A stretch of 64,000 nucleotides of DNA from JAICND01 sp040905905 (GTDB lineage Bacteria > Actinomycetota > Acidimicrobiia > Spongiisociales > ZC4RG35), in assembly GCA_040905905.1 (NCBI GenBank), contig JBBDQN010000031.1, positions 186,001-250,000 on the forward strand. The letters run 5' to 3'. The notes under the pieces are model-generated. The model saw nothing but the letters and a program-made list of their open reading frames with translations, made no database searches and was not told the origin of the DNA. How positions within the stretch are numbered: position 1 is the first letter of the stretch; each line of letters opens with the position of its first letter. Of the stretch, positions 42,390 to 50,981 are shown in pieces. The translations under genes were made by a program, and so were the position numbers.

Positions 42390-42968
42390 ATGACCTCCCC
42401 ATCCGTTCCGGTCTCTCCCAGTCGACCCTGGCAGACCCGACTGTTGATCGTCACGCTATCGGGGGCGGCGGTGTCGGTCGCCCTTGGCGTTTATGGACGT
42501 TTCCACGACCCCGCCGGTCAGCAAACCGTAACCGTGTTCTTCGGATCGACCCTTGCTTTCAAGGCCTGGATGGCAACGGTGGTGGTGACCCTCGCCCTGG
42601 TTCAGCTGCTGACCGCGCTGCGGATTTGGGCCAAATTCTCGTGGCCGAAGACGATGCCCTCCTGGTTTGGCCAGGTCCACCGGCTTTCGGGAACTCTGGC
42701 TTTTCTCGCCAGCCTTCCCGTTGCCTATCACTGTTTGTGGGCGATCGGCTTTGAGCCCGATCTCACCCAGACCCGCCGATTCGCCCACTCTTTGCTCGGT
42801 TGCCTCTTCTACGGAGCTTTCCTGGTCAAGATCTTTGCCGTGAGGTCACACAAGCTTCCCGGCTGGGTACTGCCCGTGATTGGCGGGACCGTGTTCACAA
42901 CCCTGGTGGCCCTGTGGTTGACCAGTTCCCTGTGGTTCTTCACCACCGTCGGCTTTCCGGGTTTTTGA
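42390..42968 (+). CDS. DUF6529-like membrane protein, possible heme b anchor
   Basis: About 192 residues with five predicted helices and several His in or near helices (VHRLSG, AYHCLW, FAHSLLG, RSHKLPG). That spacing is compatible with heme b ligation, though it is not proven. Homologues accompany small cytochromes c in actinobacteria. The start at ATG 42390 is 16 bp after the DUF1801 gene and the stop overlaps the cytochrome c start (TGATG). Confidence 0.6.
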   Translation: MTSPSVPVSPSRPWQTRLLIVTLSGAAVSVALGVYGRFHDPAGQQTVTVFFGSTLAFKAWMATVVVTLALVQLLTALRIWAKFSWPKTMPSWFGQVHRLSGTLAFLASLPVAYHCLWAIGFEPDLTQTRRFAHSLLGCLFYGAFLVKIFAVRSHKLPGWVLPVIGGTVFTTLVALWLTSSLWFFTTVGFPGF

Positions 42969-43309
42969 TGAAACGGTTGGTCGACTCATTACAGGTCTTG
43001 GCCGTGGCCGCCACGGTCTGGACCGTGTTCCTGTTGTTCACCGCCCAACCACCGGTGACCGGCGACCCGGTCCAGGACGACGGTGCTCGCATCTACGCGG
43101 CTCGTTGCTCGGGGTGTCATGGTGGAGCCGGTCAGGGGTTGTCGGCTCCTGCTCTCGCGGGTCGGGTGGCCGAGGTCTATCCCGAAAGAGCCGACCAGAT
43201 TGCGGTCGTCGCCAACGGACGGGGAGGAATGCCCGCCTTTGGATCCCGGCTTACCGCCGAGGAGTTGGATGCGGTAGTCGAGTTCACCCGTAGCCGTCTC
43301 GGGGCCTAA
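42968..43309 (+). CDS. Membrane-anchored monoheme cytochrome c
   Basis: About 113 residues. An N-terminal anchor (LAVAATVWTVFLLF) precedes a class I c-domain with the heme motif CSGCH at about residue 47 and the axial Met in GRGGMPAFGSRLTAEE. It faces the outside. Together with the preceding His-rich membrane protein it looks like a two-component electron carrier. The 38-bp gap downstream has no terminator-like hairpin. Confidence 0.88.
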   Translation: MKRLVDSLQVLAVAATVWTVFLLFTAQPPVTGDPVQDDGARIYAARCSGCHGGAGQGLSAPALAGRVAEVYPERADQIAVVANGRGGMPAFGSRLTAEELDAVVEFTRSRLGA

Positions 43310-43347
43310 GCCAACCGCGAGCCCTGGGTTCGCAGAGACATCCCCAC

Positions 43348-44229
43348 TCAATCGATCAAGCCCGCCAGGCCAATTAGCCCCTGAGCCAGACCGACCTCCG
43401 AGTTGACCCCTGACCACCGGTCGGGGGCCGGGACCACGGGACGCCCAGGGCTTGGCCCCAGTGACTCATTGATCCACCCGGCGATCGCGTCGACGACCTC
43501 CACCCCCTCCGGCCAGCTGCTCCAACCGGAACTCAAGACGGCCATGGCGTATCCAGTGCCGTCAGAGCGAAGCACTCCGCCAATCGAGTTGGCAACAGTT
43601 CCTGCGAACCCGTTCTTCTGAGCGACCGCCGACCCCGGAGGGGCACTCGTGCCAACTCCCCATCTCTGGCCAGGAGCAATGTCGGTCATAAACCCCCAGG
43701 CCTGGGCGCGGGCCGATTCGTGGAGGGGGCCGAAGTCCCGGAAAAGGACCTGGCGGAGGAGGCCGACTTGATCGGCAGCAGTTGTCGTTGTCCGGCCCCA
43801 ACCAAGTTGGTAGTCCCCGACCACAGAGGTGCTGGCGAGACCGAAAGTGGTCGTCTGCTCCGTGTACCAGGGGGCGCCACCGTGGAGCCGCCACAAGGCT
43901 CTGACCGGACCGTTGGCCGACTCCGAGATCATCGGTTCGATGAGACCTCGCTCGTAGTCGGACAAAGCTCGCTCTTCGTATTGCGCTTCCAAAAGCGCCC
44001 CGGCCATCACCATGACCTTGAACACGGAGGCGGTCTGCTGGCGGTTATCGGGGTTGACTGAGAACACGCAACCTGTCGCCGCATCCCAGACATAGGCGGT
44101 GAATTCTTGTGACGGATATATCTCATCAAGGAAATCGGCTCGCTCGGCCGTGAACGGGTCGGCTGGACAATCTGCGTTGGGAGTCAAGACCGAGGCGACC
44201 ATCATGAGGACGCCGCCGAGCGCGTTCAC
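43348..44229 (-). CDS. Beta-lactamase-like serine hydrolase (class A-related fold)
   Basis: About 293 residues. Signal-like N-terminus, then TASVFKVMVMAG with the SxxK catalytic motif (Ser-Val-Phe-Lys). Downstream SESANGP corresponds to the SDN loop and QKNGFAG to the KTG box (K-N-G). Distances fit a penicillin-recognising enzyme. Whether it is a lactamase or a DD-peptidase relative is open. The gene overlaps the Gfo/Idh gene by 4 bp. Confidence 0.75.
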   Translation of the reverse strand: MNALGGVLMMVASVLTPNADCPADPFTAERADFLDEIYPSQEFTAYVWDAATGCVFSVNPDNRQQTASVFKVMVMAGALLEAQYEERALSDYERGLIEPMISESANGPVRALWRLHGGAPWYTEQTTTFGLASTSVVGDYQLGWGRTTTTAADQVGLLRQVLFRDFGPLHESARAQAWGFMTDIAPGQRWGVGTSAPPGSAVAQKNGFAGTVANSIGGVLRSDGTGYAMAVLSSGWSSWPEGVEVVDAIAGWINESLGPSPGRPVVPAPDRWSGVNSEVGLAQGLIGLAGLID

Positions 44230-45470
44230 AGACCGGCTCGCCTCTCGGTGACATCAATCACCCGTCCGCTCAATCGAGCCTCTTCAGCCAGAAATGCCAG
44301 CAAGTGGCTCTCCAACGACTCAACCGCCGAGGTCGCAGGCTGCAAACCCTGTTCGATCGAGTCGGTGAACAACTCCAAGATGCCGGCGTCCCCTCCTCCA
44401 TGGCTTCCCTTGGCGATTTCGATCGGCACCTCTTCCGAAAGGCCCGTCGCGTGAACGTTGAGCTCGATCGACTGGTACCGGCCGAACCGGCCGCGCAAAG
44501 TCGCCCGGGTGCCGTCGTAGCGCATGGTCCGGCCTTCCTCATGACTGTGCCCGTGCATGTGCAACACCGCAGTAACCCCGTTGGCGTACTCCATCGCCAC
44601 GACTTGATGGTCGACAACGTCGGACCCGGCTTTGTAGGCGCAACGTCCGTATGGCCCATGACGGAGTGCCTCCAGTCTGCCTTCAGGGCTGAGGTCATCA
44701 GTGATGACGTGGACTGGCCAGCCGGTCAAGGCAGGGTCGAGATAGACGCGTCGGGCATCGTAAGGGCAATCGTCGACAGGACACGGGTCGGTGCACCGAT
44801 CGGTGGCTCCGGCCGGTGCTCGCTCGGGCCGGAACTCGTACAAAGACCCAAACGAGCTCAGGCGGGTGACTATCGACCCCAGGTTCCAATGGAGAATGTC
44901 GAAGTCGTGACAACACTTGGCCACGATCATCGGAGCCGCCTCACCTGACCGTGCCCAATTGCCCCTCACATAGGAGTGGGCCATGTGCCACGCCCAGACG
45001 TTCTCGCGGTGCTCGAGAGTGACCACCTCACCCAACCGACCGCTCTCGAGCACGCGTCGAACCGTTTGAAAGAAAGGTGTGAATCTCAAAACGTGGGCGA
45101 CATGGAAGGTCCCCGATGCCGAGCGGGTTGCGTTGGCCAGTGCGATGCATTCGGCCAGGCTGGCCGCCATCGGCTTTTCGCTGAGGACGTGGTAGCCCGA
45201 TGCCAGGGCGGCAATTGCTTGGAGAAAGTGGTGCCGATCCGGCGACGCAATAATGCAGGCCGTTGCCAGGCGAGGCCGGGCCAAGAGTTCGTCGGGGTCG
45301 GTGAACTGTCGGTCGCGGCCGATTCCGTGGGCATCGGCGAAGCGCCGCACCCTCTCGGGGTCGGGATCGGCCACGGCTACGAATCGGAGGCGCAGCGGGT
45401 TCTCGCGGGCCCAGCGCCCATAGACGTGGTGGCCTCGTTGCCCCGCCCCGATCAGAATTGCCTCCACCAT
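44226..45470 (-). CDS. Gfo/Idh/MocA family oxidoreductase
   Basis: About 414 residues. VEAILIGAGQRGHHVYGRWA is the NAD(P)-binding start, and HVLSEKPMAASLAECIALA holds the EKP active-site motif. The C-terminal domain is a beta sheet as in the family. The substrate is a sugar or sugar-like compound, not identifiable from sequence. ATG 45470; the 37-bp gap to the lutA-like gene is a divergent intergenic region. Confidence 0.85.
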   Translation of the reverse strand: MVEAILIGAGQRGHHVYGRWARENPLRLRFVAVADPDPERVRRFADAHGIGRDRQFTDPDELLARPRLATACIIASPDRHHFLQAIAALASGYHVLSEKPMAASLAECIALANATRSASGTFHVAHVLRFTPFFQTVRRVLESGRLGEVVTLEHRENVWAWHMAHSYVRGNWARSGEAAPMIVAKCCHDFDILHWNLGSIVTRLSSFGSLYEFRPERAPAGATDRCTDPCPVDDCPYDARRVYLDPALTGWPVHVITDDLSPEGRLEALRHGPYGRCAYKAGSDVVDHQVVAMEYANGVTAVLHMHGHSHEEGRTMRYDGTRATLRGRFGRYQSIELNVHATGLSEEVPIEIAKGSHGGGDAGILELFTDSIEQGLQPATSAVESLESHLLAFLAEEARLSGRVIDVTERRAGL

Positions 45471-45507
45471 CTGCCTACTTATAGGCGATTCGATAGGCTG
45501 ACGGGAG

Positions 45508-46218
45508 TTGAAGGTCCACCTCTTCGTTACCTGTTTGGTCGACGGCTTGTTCCCAGAAGTCGGTGTAGCGACCACCCGGGTTCTGGAACGGGCGGGATGT
45601 GAGGTGTCCTTCGAGCGACGACAAACCTGCTGCGGACAGCCAGCTTTCAACGTGGGGCTGATGGAGGAGGCAGGCAAACTCGCTCGCAAGTTTGTCGATG
45701 AATACCGCCCGACCAAGGGGCCGATCGTGGTCCCGAGCGGGTCGTGCGCCGACATGATCATCCACCACATGCCCGGTTTGTTGCCTGATGACCTGGAGGT
45801 AAGGGCGGTCACCAGCCGGGTGATAGAGCTCACCTCGTTCCTGGTGGATCATCTCGGCAACCCCGAGCTCGGGGCCAGTTGTCCTGCCAGAGCGGCTTAT
45901 CACCACTCGTGCCACGGTTACCGCAATCTCGGGCTGTCGCGCCAACCCGCAGCCTTGCTGGCCCAGGTCGAGGGGCTCGACGTCGCCGAGATGGAAGGCG
46001 CTACCGAGTGCTGCGGCTTTGGGGGGCTCTTTTCGATCGAGTTTCCCGAGATGTCGGCGGCCATCCTCGGCCTCAAGCTGGATCAGATCGATGCCGCCCG
46101 GCCCGACTTTGTGATAGGTGGCGACGTTTCCTGTCTGCTGCACATCGAGGGTGGGCTCAAGAAACGTGGAAGCCAGGTGGAGGTGCGGCACATCTCTCAG
46201 ATCCTGGCGAGCGAATGA
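45508..46218 (+). CDS. lutA: LutA-type (Fe-S)-binding subunit of L-lactate dehydrogenase complex
   Basis: About 236 residues with two CCG domains: QTCCGQPAFN and TECCGFGGLFSIEFPEM, plus HHSCHGYRNLG. These Cys-rich motifs define LutA/YkgE proteins of lactate oxidation. TTG 45508 has an ACGGGAG purine tract 0-6 nt upstream, so the start is less certain. It overlaps lutB by 4 bp. The three lut genes form an intact operon. Confidence 0.9.
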   Translation: MKVHLFVTCLVDGLFPEVGVATTRVLERAGCEVSFERRQTCCGQPAFNVGLMEEAGKLARKFVDEYRPTKGPIVVPSGSCADMIIHHMPGLLPDDLEVRAVTSRVIELTSFLVDHLGNPELGASCPARAAYHHSCHGYRNLGLSRQPAALLAQVEGLDVAEMEGATECCGFGGLFSIEFPEMSAAILGLKLDQIDAARPDFVIGGDVSCLLHIEGGLKKRGSQVEVRHISQILASE

Positions 46219-47624
46219 GCGCTGCCTCCCGATCCGGCACGGCGCCGGGCTTCCGAGCCCGATCCACCGAGTTGTTGGGCTCGGAGGAAGCGGCCGCAAT
46301 CCGACTCGGTACCGATCGGTTCCGTGCCCTCCGGTCCCAGGCGGTGGCGGGCTTTCCACCGATCGACGCGATGCGTGGTCGAGCCCGGGAGATCAGGCTC
46401 CACACTGTCGCCCACCTCGGCCACTATCTGTCCCGGTTTGCCGCCAACGTAGAGGCTCTGGGAGGTGAGGTCCATGTTGCCTCGGGAGCGGCCGATGCCT
46501 GTCGCCTGATCAGCGATCTGATCGAAGGAGCCGGATCGTTGGTGGTGAAGTCGAAGTCCATGTTGACCGAGGAGATCGAGCTCAACCAGTGGCTGGAGCG
46601 GGCCGGGCACAGGGTGGTTGAAACCGACCTGGGCGAGTTCATTGCCCAACTCGCCGGGGAGACACCCTCCCACATCATCGCCCCCGTGATGCACCTCAAC
46701 CGCCGTCAGATCGGCGAACTATTCGCCGACCGGCTCGGCGTCTCCTTTACGGATGATCCGGTCGCCCTCAACGACGTCGCCCGTCGGCGTTTACGGGAGA
46801 CCTTTCTTGCGGCCGATGTCGGCGTCTCGGGAGTGAACTTCGGAGTAGCCGAGACGGGATCGATCGTGACCGTGACCAATGAGGGAAACGGTCGCCTCAT
46901 CACGACCACTCCCAGGGTGCACATAGCTGTCATGGGAATCGAGCGACTAGTCCCGAGCTTTTCCGAACTTGCGGTGTTGCTCGAGGTGCTCGCCCGGTCC
47001 GCCACGGGCCAGCGACTATCGGTGTACACCAATGTCATCACTGGCCCCCGGCGGCCGGGGGAGGCTGACGGCCCCGAGGAACTGCACGTTGTTTTGGTCG
47101 ACCACGGCCGTTCCTCGCTTGTGGGCGGTTCCTTCGACGAAGTGCTCGCCTGCATCAGGTGTGGGGCCTGTCTCAACGTTTGCCCGGTCTACCGCCAGGT
47201 CGGTGGCCACGGGTACGGGTCGGTTTATTCGGGCCCGATCGGGGCAGTCCTGACGCCGCTTCTGTTCGGAGAGTCAACCTGGGGCGAACTCGCCTACGCC
47301 TCCACCCTGTGCGGTGCGTGCGTCGAGGTCTGCCCGGTGGGAATCGACCTTCCCCGGATGTTGATCGACCTCAGAACTCGCCAGGCGTGGGCGGGACGGG
47401 TTCCGGCTCCAGCCGGCCCGGTTGCCCGGCGATATGCGGGCCTGGCGATGCGACCGGCGCGTTTCGGACTGATGTGGCGTATCGCCCGGATTGTCTCGTG
47501 GCCCCTGACCAGCAAAGGGTTTTTCAGATGGCTGCCCGGACCGGGTCGGGCGTGGACCTACCATCATGTGCTCCGCCGGCCACCGCGCCGGCGTTATCGT
47601 CGGATCCAGGGGGACAGACGGTGA
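46215..47624 (+). CDS. lutB: LutB-type Fe-S oxidoreductase subunit
   Basis: About 469 residues. N-terminal LUD domain (TGSIVTVTNEGNGRLITTTP) and a C-terminal bis-[4Fe-4S] domain with CIRCGACLNVCPVYR and CGACVEVCPVGI. Part of the LutABC complex that oxidises L-lactate to pyruvate, passing electrons to quinone. ATG 46215 overlaps the lutA stop. Downstream it overlaps lutC by 4 bp (GTGA). Confidence 0.93.
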   Translation: MSAASRSGTAPGFRARSTELLGSEEAAAIRLGTDRFRALRSQAVAGFPPIDAMRGRAREIRLHTVAHLGHYLSRFAANVEALGGEVHVASGAADACRLISDLIEGAGSLVVKSKSMLTEEIELNQWLERAGHRVVETDLGEFIAQLAGETPSHIIAPVMHLNRRQIGELFADRLGVSFTDDPVALNDVARRRLRETFLAADVGVSGVNFGVAETGSIVTVTNEGNGRLITTTPRVHIAVMGIERLVPSFSELAVLLEVLARSATGQRLSVYTNVITGPRRPGEADGPEELHVVLVDHGRSSLVGGSFDEVLACIRCGACLNVCPVYRQVGGHGYGSVYSGPIGAVLTPLLFGESTWGELAYASTLCGACVEVCPVGIDLPRMLIDLRTRQAWAGRVPAPAGPVARRYAGLAMRPARFGLMWRIARIVSWPLTSKGFFRWLPGPGRAWTYHHVLRRPPRRRYRRIQGDRR

Positions 47625-48262
47625 AACTAGACGAGTTACTGGCAACACTGCCGATGACAGCACCCGGCCCATCGCCCGGGTTGCTCCTCCCTGACCTTGA
47701 GCCGTCTGACCTCGTCAGCCTTTTTGGTCGGAGGCTGCGGGAGGTGGATGGGATCGACCACGGTCCGTTGCCGGCTTCTGCCGCCGGTGATCTGGTCCTC
47801 TCGATTTTTGTCGAAGCTGGTGTTGAGGACTATCTGGGTTGGGACGATCCCGGGTTGCCCGGCATTCACCAGAAGCTGGCCGCTGCCCGGATCCGCCGGA
47901 TCGAGGCTTGGGTGCCCAAGCAGCCGGTCCCCCGGCTGGCGCATCAACAGACCTATGCAACCCTCTCGGGGGGACTGACCGGCGCCGACGCGGGTCTCGC
48001 CGAGTCAGGATCGATCGTGCTTCGTTCGGGTCCCGGACGACCCCGATTGGCATCGCTGCTTCCATCGATTCATGTGGCGGTGCTTCCCGTCGCTCGTTTG
48101 GTCCGGACGTTGGCGCACTACGCCGCGGAGCATCCAACCGCACCGGCCGGGATATCGAACTTGGTGGTGGTAACCGGCCCCTCTCGCAGCGGCGATATCG
48201 AACAACAACTCAACCTCGGGGTTCATGGTCCCCGCCACCTCCACGTTGTTCTGGTGAACTAA
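47621..48262 (+). CDS. lutC: LutC-type subunit
   Basis: About 213 residues, LUD domain only: TGADAGLAESGSIVLRSGPG, then RLASLLPSIHVAVLPVARLV and GPRHLHVVLVN. It completes the lactate oxidation complex. The next gene starts 4 bp after its stop, so a fourth protein may be co-expressed. Confidence 0.92.
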   Translation: MKLDELLATLPMTAPGPSPGLLLPDLEPSDLVSLFGRRLREVDGIDHGPLPASAAGDLVLSIFVEAGVEDYLGWDDPGLPGIHQKLAAARIRRIEAWVPKQPVPRLAHQQTYATLSGGLTGADAGLAESGSIVLRSGPGRPRLASLLPSIHVAVLPVARLVRTLAHYAAEHPTAPAGISNLVVVTGPSRSGDIEQQLNLGVHGPRHLHVVLVN

Positions 48263-48266
48263 GGCC

Positions 48267-49262
48267 GTGTCACTCGCCAAGCCTCCGCAGTCAAAAGCAT
48301 CAAGAGGCGTCTTCAGCTCGATTTTCCGGTTTATCGCCATCATCGTGACAGTGGCCTTATTGGCCGGCCTGGTCTGGGCGTTCACGGTTGCCAACCAGGT
48401 CGAGGGTGCCGAAACCGTCAATCCCACCGTGGCGCCACCCGGCCGGTTCCTTGCCTTGCCCGGCCTGGTCCCCATTCATCTGCGGGAGGACGGCGGCGCT
48501 GGTCAACCCGCCGTGCTCTTTATCCACGACTTCGATATAGCCGGGGGCCGGCAATGGTTGGCCGTGGTCGATGAACTCAACGGTTACCGATCGATCATGC
48601 CCGACATGGTGGGTTTTGGTTATAGCCCGAGGTTCGAGGATCCGGGTCGGCTCCACACCGTCATCGGCAAAGCCGAGACGCTGGAGGCACTCCTGGATGA
48701 GTTGGAGATCGGAGAAGCAACGGTGGTGGGTGCCGGATACGGGGGAACGGTGGCGGCCCAGCTGGCGTCAAGCCGTCCCGACCTGGTGGGCAAACTGGTC
48801 CTCATCGGTGCCGAGATATTCGGGCCTGAGCCTCCCTGGCACGCGACTGTCAACGGGTGGCCCATTGTCGGGGATGCCTACAACTTCACCTACTTCGGCG
48901 CCTCGCCCACGGCAGCGCGCCGCTATCAGGTGGGGTGTTCAACTGATGGATGGTGCCCCGATGAGGAGGCAATGGCCGAACGTGATGTGACCGCACATGT
49001 GATTGGCACCGCTGAGAGCCTCAACGCCATGGCTGCCACCCCGTCCGCCTCTACCTTGCCCGATGCTCTCACTTCTATCACTGCCCCGACCCTGATCCTT
49101 TGGGGTGAGATGGATGCGTTGACACCTATCAGTCAGGGCGAACAGATCCGCGCCGAAATTACCGGTGCGGAGTTTCTTTTGGTGCCCGGCACAGGGCACC
49201 GCCCCCATCTCGAGGACCCGGTAGCAACGGCTGGCTTCATCGGAGCGTTTCTCTCGCCCTGA
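48267..49262 (+). CDS. Membrane-anchored alpha/beta-hydrolase fold protein lacking the nucleophile Ser
   Basis: About 331 residues. An N-terminal helix (FIAIIVTVALLAGLVWAFTV) anchors an alpha/beta-hydrolase domain. The nucleophile elbow, usually G-x-S-x-G, is GAGYGG at residues 155-160, so the Ser is Gly157. The Asp (LWGEMDALTP) and His (GTGHRPHLE) are still present. It may bind a ligand rather than hydrolyse, or use another residue. The GTG start is 4 bp after lutC. Confidence 0.8.
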   Translation: MSLAKPPQSKASRGVFSSIFRFIAIIVTVALLAGLVWAFTVANQVEGAETVNPTVAPPGRFLALPGLVPIHLREDGGAGQPAVLFIHDFDIAGGRQWLAVVDELNGYRSIMPDMVGFGYSPRFEDPGRLHTVIGKAETLEALLDELEIGEATVVGAGYGGTVAAQLASSRPDLVGKLVLIGAEIFGPEPPWHATVNGWPIVGDAYNFTYFGASPTAARRYQVGCSTDGWCPDEEAMAERDVTAHVIGTAESLNAMAATPSASTLPDALTSITAPTLILWGEMDALTPISQGEQIRAEITGAEFLLVPGTGHRPHLEDPVATAGFIGAFLSP

Positions 49263-49263
49263 C

Positions 49264-49680
49264 TCAGGGCGGCGTTGTTCGCCAGCCCCGTCTGTTCAAC
49301 TCCGCTGCCAGAGCCCCGTCGCTCCAACCACTCAGGTCCGGTTCGGGTGGTGGCGCTCCCAGGAGTTCCTCAGCGCGGTCCCGAAGCGTGCGAGCCCAGG
49401 CCCGACCTTGCGCCTCCGCATGAAGCGTCAAGGTGGCGTCGCTGTTGACGGTGTACAGACGGGCTTCACCTTGAGGATTTGCCCGGCTTCCGCGTTCTCC
49501 GTATAACAACAGAACCGATCCGGGAGCCAGATCCTGGATTCCCCCGTCGGCCACGAAGTCCCCGACAAACGCCCACCCTGACGCTTTGGACGAGTCAACG
49601 GCTGTCACCACCTTCGCCCAATGTTTGCTCCGGCTGTCACCCAGTTGCGGCACGTTGATCGGCACGGTCAGTCGGGTCAT
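49264..49680 (-). CDS. Hypothetical protein
   Basis: About 138 residues, no family recognised. The N-terminal MTRLTVPINVPQLGDSRSKH is followed by a beta-rich segment (VTAVDSSKASGWAFVGDFVA, then LAPGSVLLLYGERG) and a charged C-terminal helix rich in Arg/Glu. The start is uncertain: ATG 49680 is used, but an upstream ATG at 49737 extends the protein in frame. Divergent from hppD across a 99-bp gap. Confidence 0.5.
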   Translation of the reverse strand: MTRLTVPINVPQLGDSRSKHWAKVVTAVDSSKASGWAFVGDFVADGGIQDLAPGSVLLLYGERGSRANPQGEARLYTVNSDATLTLHAEAQGRAWARTLRDRAEELLGAPPPEPDLSGWSDGALAAELNRRGWRTTPP

Positions 49681-49779
49681 GCTGGCGTCAGCCCCGCGTC
49701 TTTGAAGCTCATTCCCTCCCTTATACATGATTTGCATGGCCCGGGTTAGGCTGGCCTGGCACCTCAGGAGGAAACACCG

Positions 49780-50886
49780 TTGGCGAATCCGTACGGGGGA
49801 ACCCCCTCCGATCCCTTCCCCATCAAGGGCTTTCATCATGTCGAATTCTGGGTAGGCAACGCCTACCAATCAGCCCAGTTCTTCCGTTCGCTGATGGGAT
49901 TCGCGATCGAGGGATATCGCGGTCCCGAGACCGGTATGCGCGAATCCGCCTCCTGGGCTCTGCGCCAGGGTGACGTTCGGTTCATCGTCAGCGGCGCCCT
50001 CTCCCCGGATCATCCGATCAGCCGCCATGTGTTCGAACACGGTCCCGGTGTTCACGACGTAGCCCTGGAAGTGCCCGAAGCAGGCATGGCGTTTGACCAC
50101 GCCCTGGCCCGGGGAGCGGAAGCTGCCTACAAACCGGAGGTCCTGGAAGGCAACGGTCGCAGCTGGACAGTGGCCGGGATCAGGACCTACGGCGAGACGA
50201 TCCACTCTCTGGTCGAATCCGATGGGCAATGGCCGCCGCCCGACTTTCAACCCATGGCCGATGACGTGGCCCAGGCAATAGGTTTGCGTCGGATCGACCA
50301 TGTGGTCGGCAATGTTCCGATTGGCGAGATGGACCGCTGGGTCGAGTTCTACGAGCAGGTTTTCGGGTTCGTCTTGCTGCGGCACTTCGACGACAAGGCA
50401 ATCTCCACCGAGTACTCAGCCCTGATGTCCAAGGTGGTGTGGGACGGCTCGGGGCTCATCAAACTCCCGATCAACGAGCCCGCTAGCGGCCGGCGACGCA
50501 GCCAGATCGAGGAGTACCTCGACTTCTATCGCGCGGCCGGGGTCCAGCACCTGGCCCTGCTCACCGAGGACATCTTCGAAACGGTGGCTGCCGTGCGCGA
50601 GCGGGGCCTGATGATGATGAATGTGCCCGACACCTATTACGCCGAGGTGCCGGACCGGGTCGACCACATTGACGTCGACATGGACGAGATGCGCCGCCTC
50701 AACATCCTCATCGACCAGGACGAGGGAGGAATCCTTCTCCAGATCTTCACCCGCATGCTCCAGGACCGCCCGACGGTGTTCTTCGAGTTCATCGAACGGC
50801 GGGGAGCCGTCGGTTTTGGAGAAGGAAATTTCAAGGCGCTCTTCGAGGCCATCGAGCGCGATCAGGCTGCGCGCGGGAACCTATAA
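49780..50886 (+). CDS. hppD: 4-hydroxyphenylpyruvate dioxygenase
   Basis: About 368 residues with the two vicinal-oxygen-chelate halves. Metal ligands are seen in the C-terminal half: the first His in IDHVVGNVP, the second in VQHLALLTEDIFETV, and the Glu in QIFTRMLQDRPTVFFEFIER. FFEFIERRGAVGFGEGNFKA is the family C-terminal signature. It converts 4-hydroxyphenylpyruvate to homogentisate in tyrosine catabolism. TTG start with AGGAGG 8 nt upstream. No other tyrosine-pathway genes are next to it. Confidence 0.95.
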   Translation: MANPYGGTPSDPFPIKGFHHVEFWVGNAYQSAQFFRSLMGFAIEGYRGPETGMRESASWALRQGDVRFIVSGALSPDHPISRHVFEHGPGVHDVALEVPEAGMAFDHALARGAEAAYKPEVLEGNGRSWTVAGIRTYGETIHSLVESDGQWPPPDFQPMADDVAQAIGLRRIDHVVGNVPIGEMDRWVEFYEQVFGFVLLRHFDDKAISTEYSALMSKVVWDGSGLIKLPINEPASGRRRSQIEEYLDFYRAAGVQHLALLTEDIFETVAAVRERGLMMMNVPDTYYAEVPDRVDHIDVDMDEMRRLNILIDQDEGGILLQIFTRMLQDRPTVFFEFIERRGAVGFGEGNFKALFEAIERDQAARGNL

Positions 50887-50890
50887 GGAA

Positions 50891-50943
50891 AGTGGTGGGT
50901 CGTGGGTTTCCGACTCAACACTCGCAACCCATAACCCACCACT
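50891..50943 (+). terminator. Intrinsic terminator after hppD
   Basis: AGTGGTGGGTCGTGGGTT (50891-50908) pairs with AACCCATAACCCACCACT (50926-50943), with one mismatch and one G-U wobble, and the T-rich ACCTTCTTCTGTCTT follows. The stem begins 4 nt after the hppD stop. It closes the hppD transcript before the MoaD-fusion gene. Confidence 0.8.
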
Positions 50944-50981
50944 ACCTTCTTCTGTCTTAGAAAGCCGGTACGCTCCGGCCC

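Noticed and set aside
50891..50943. Member of the TTCT...AGAA palindrome family
   Set aside because: The stem has a mismatch, a long loop and a T-rich tail, lies after the stop codon and does not have TTCT/AGAA ends, so it is a normal terminator.
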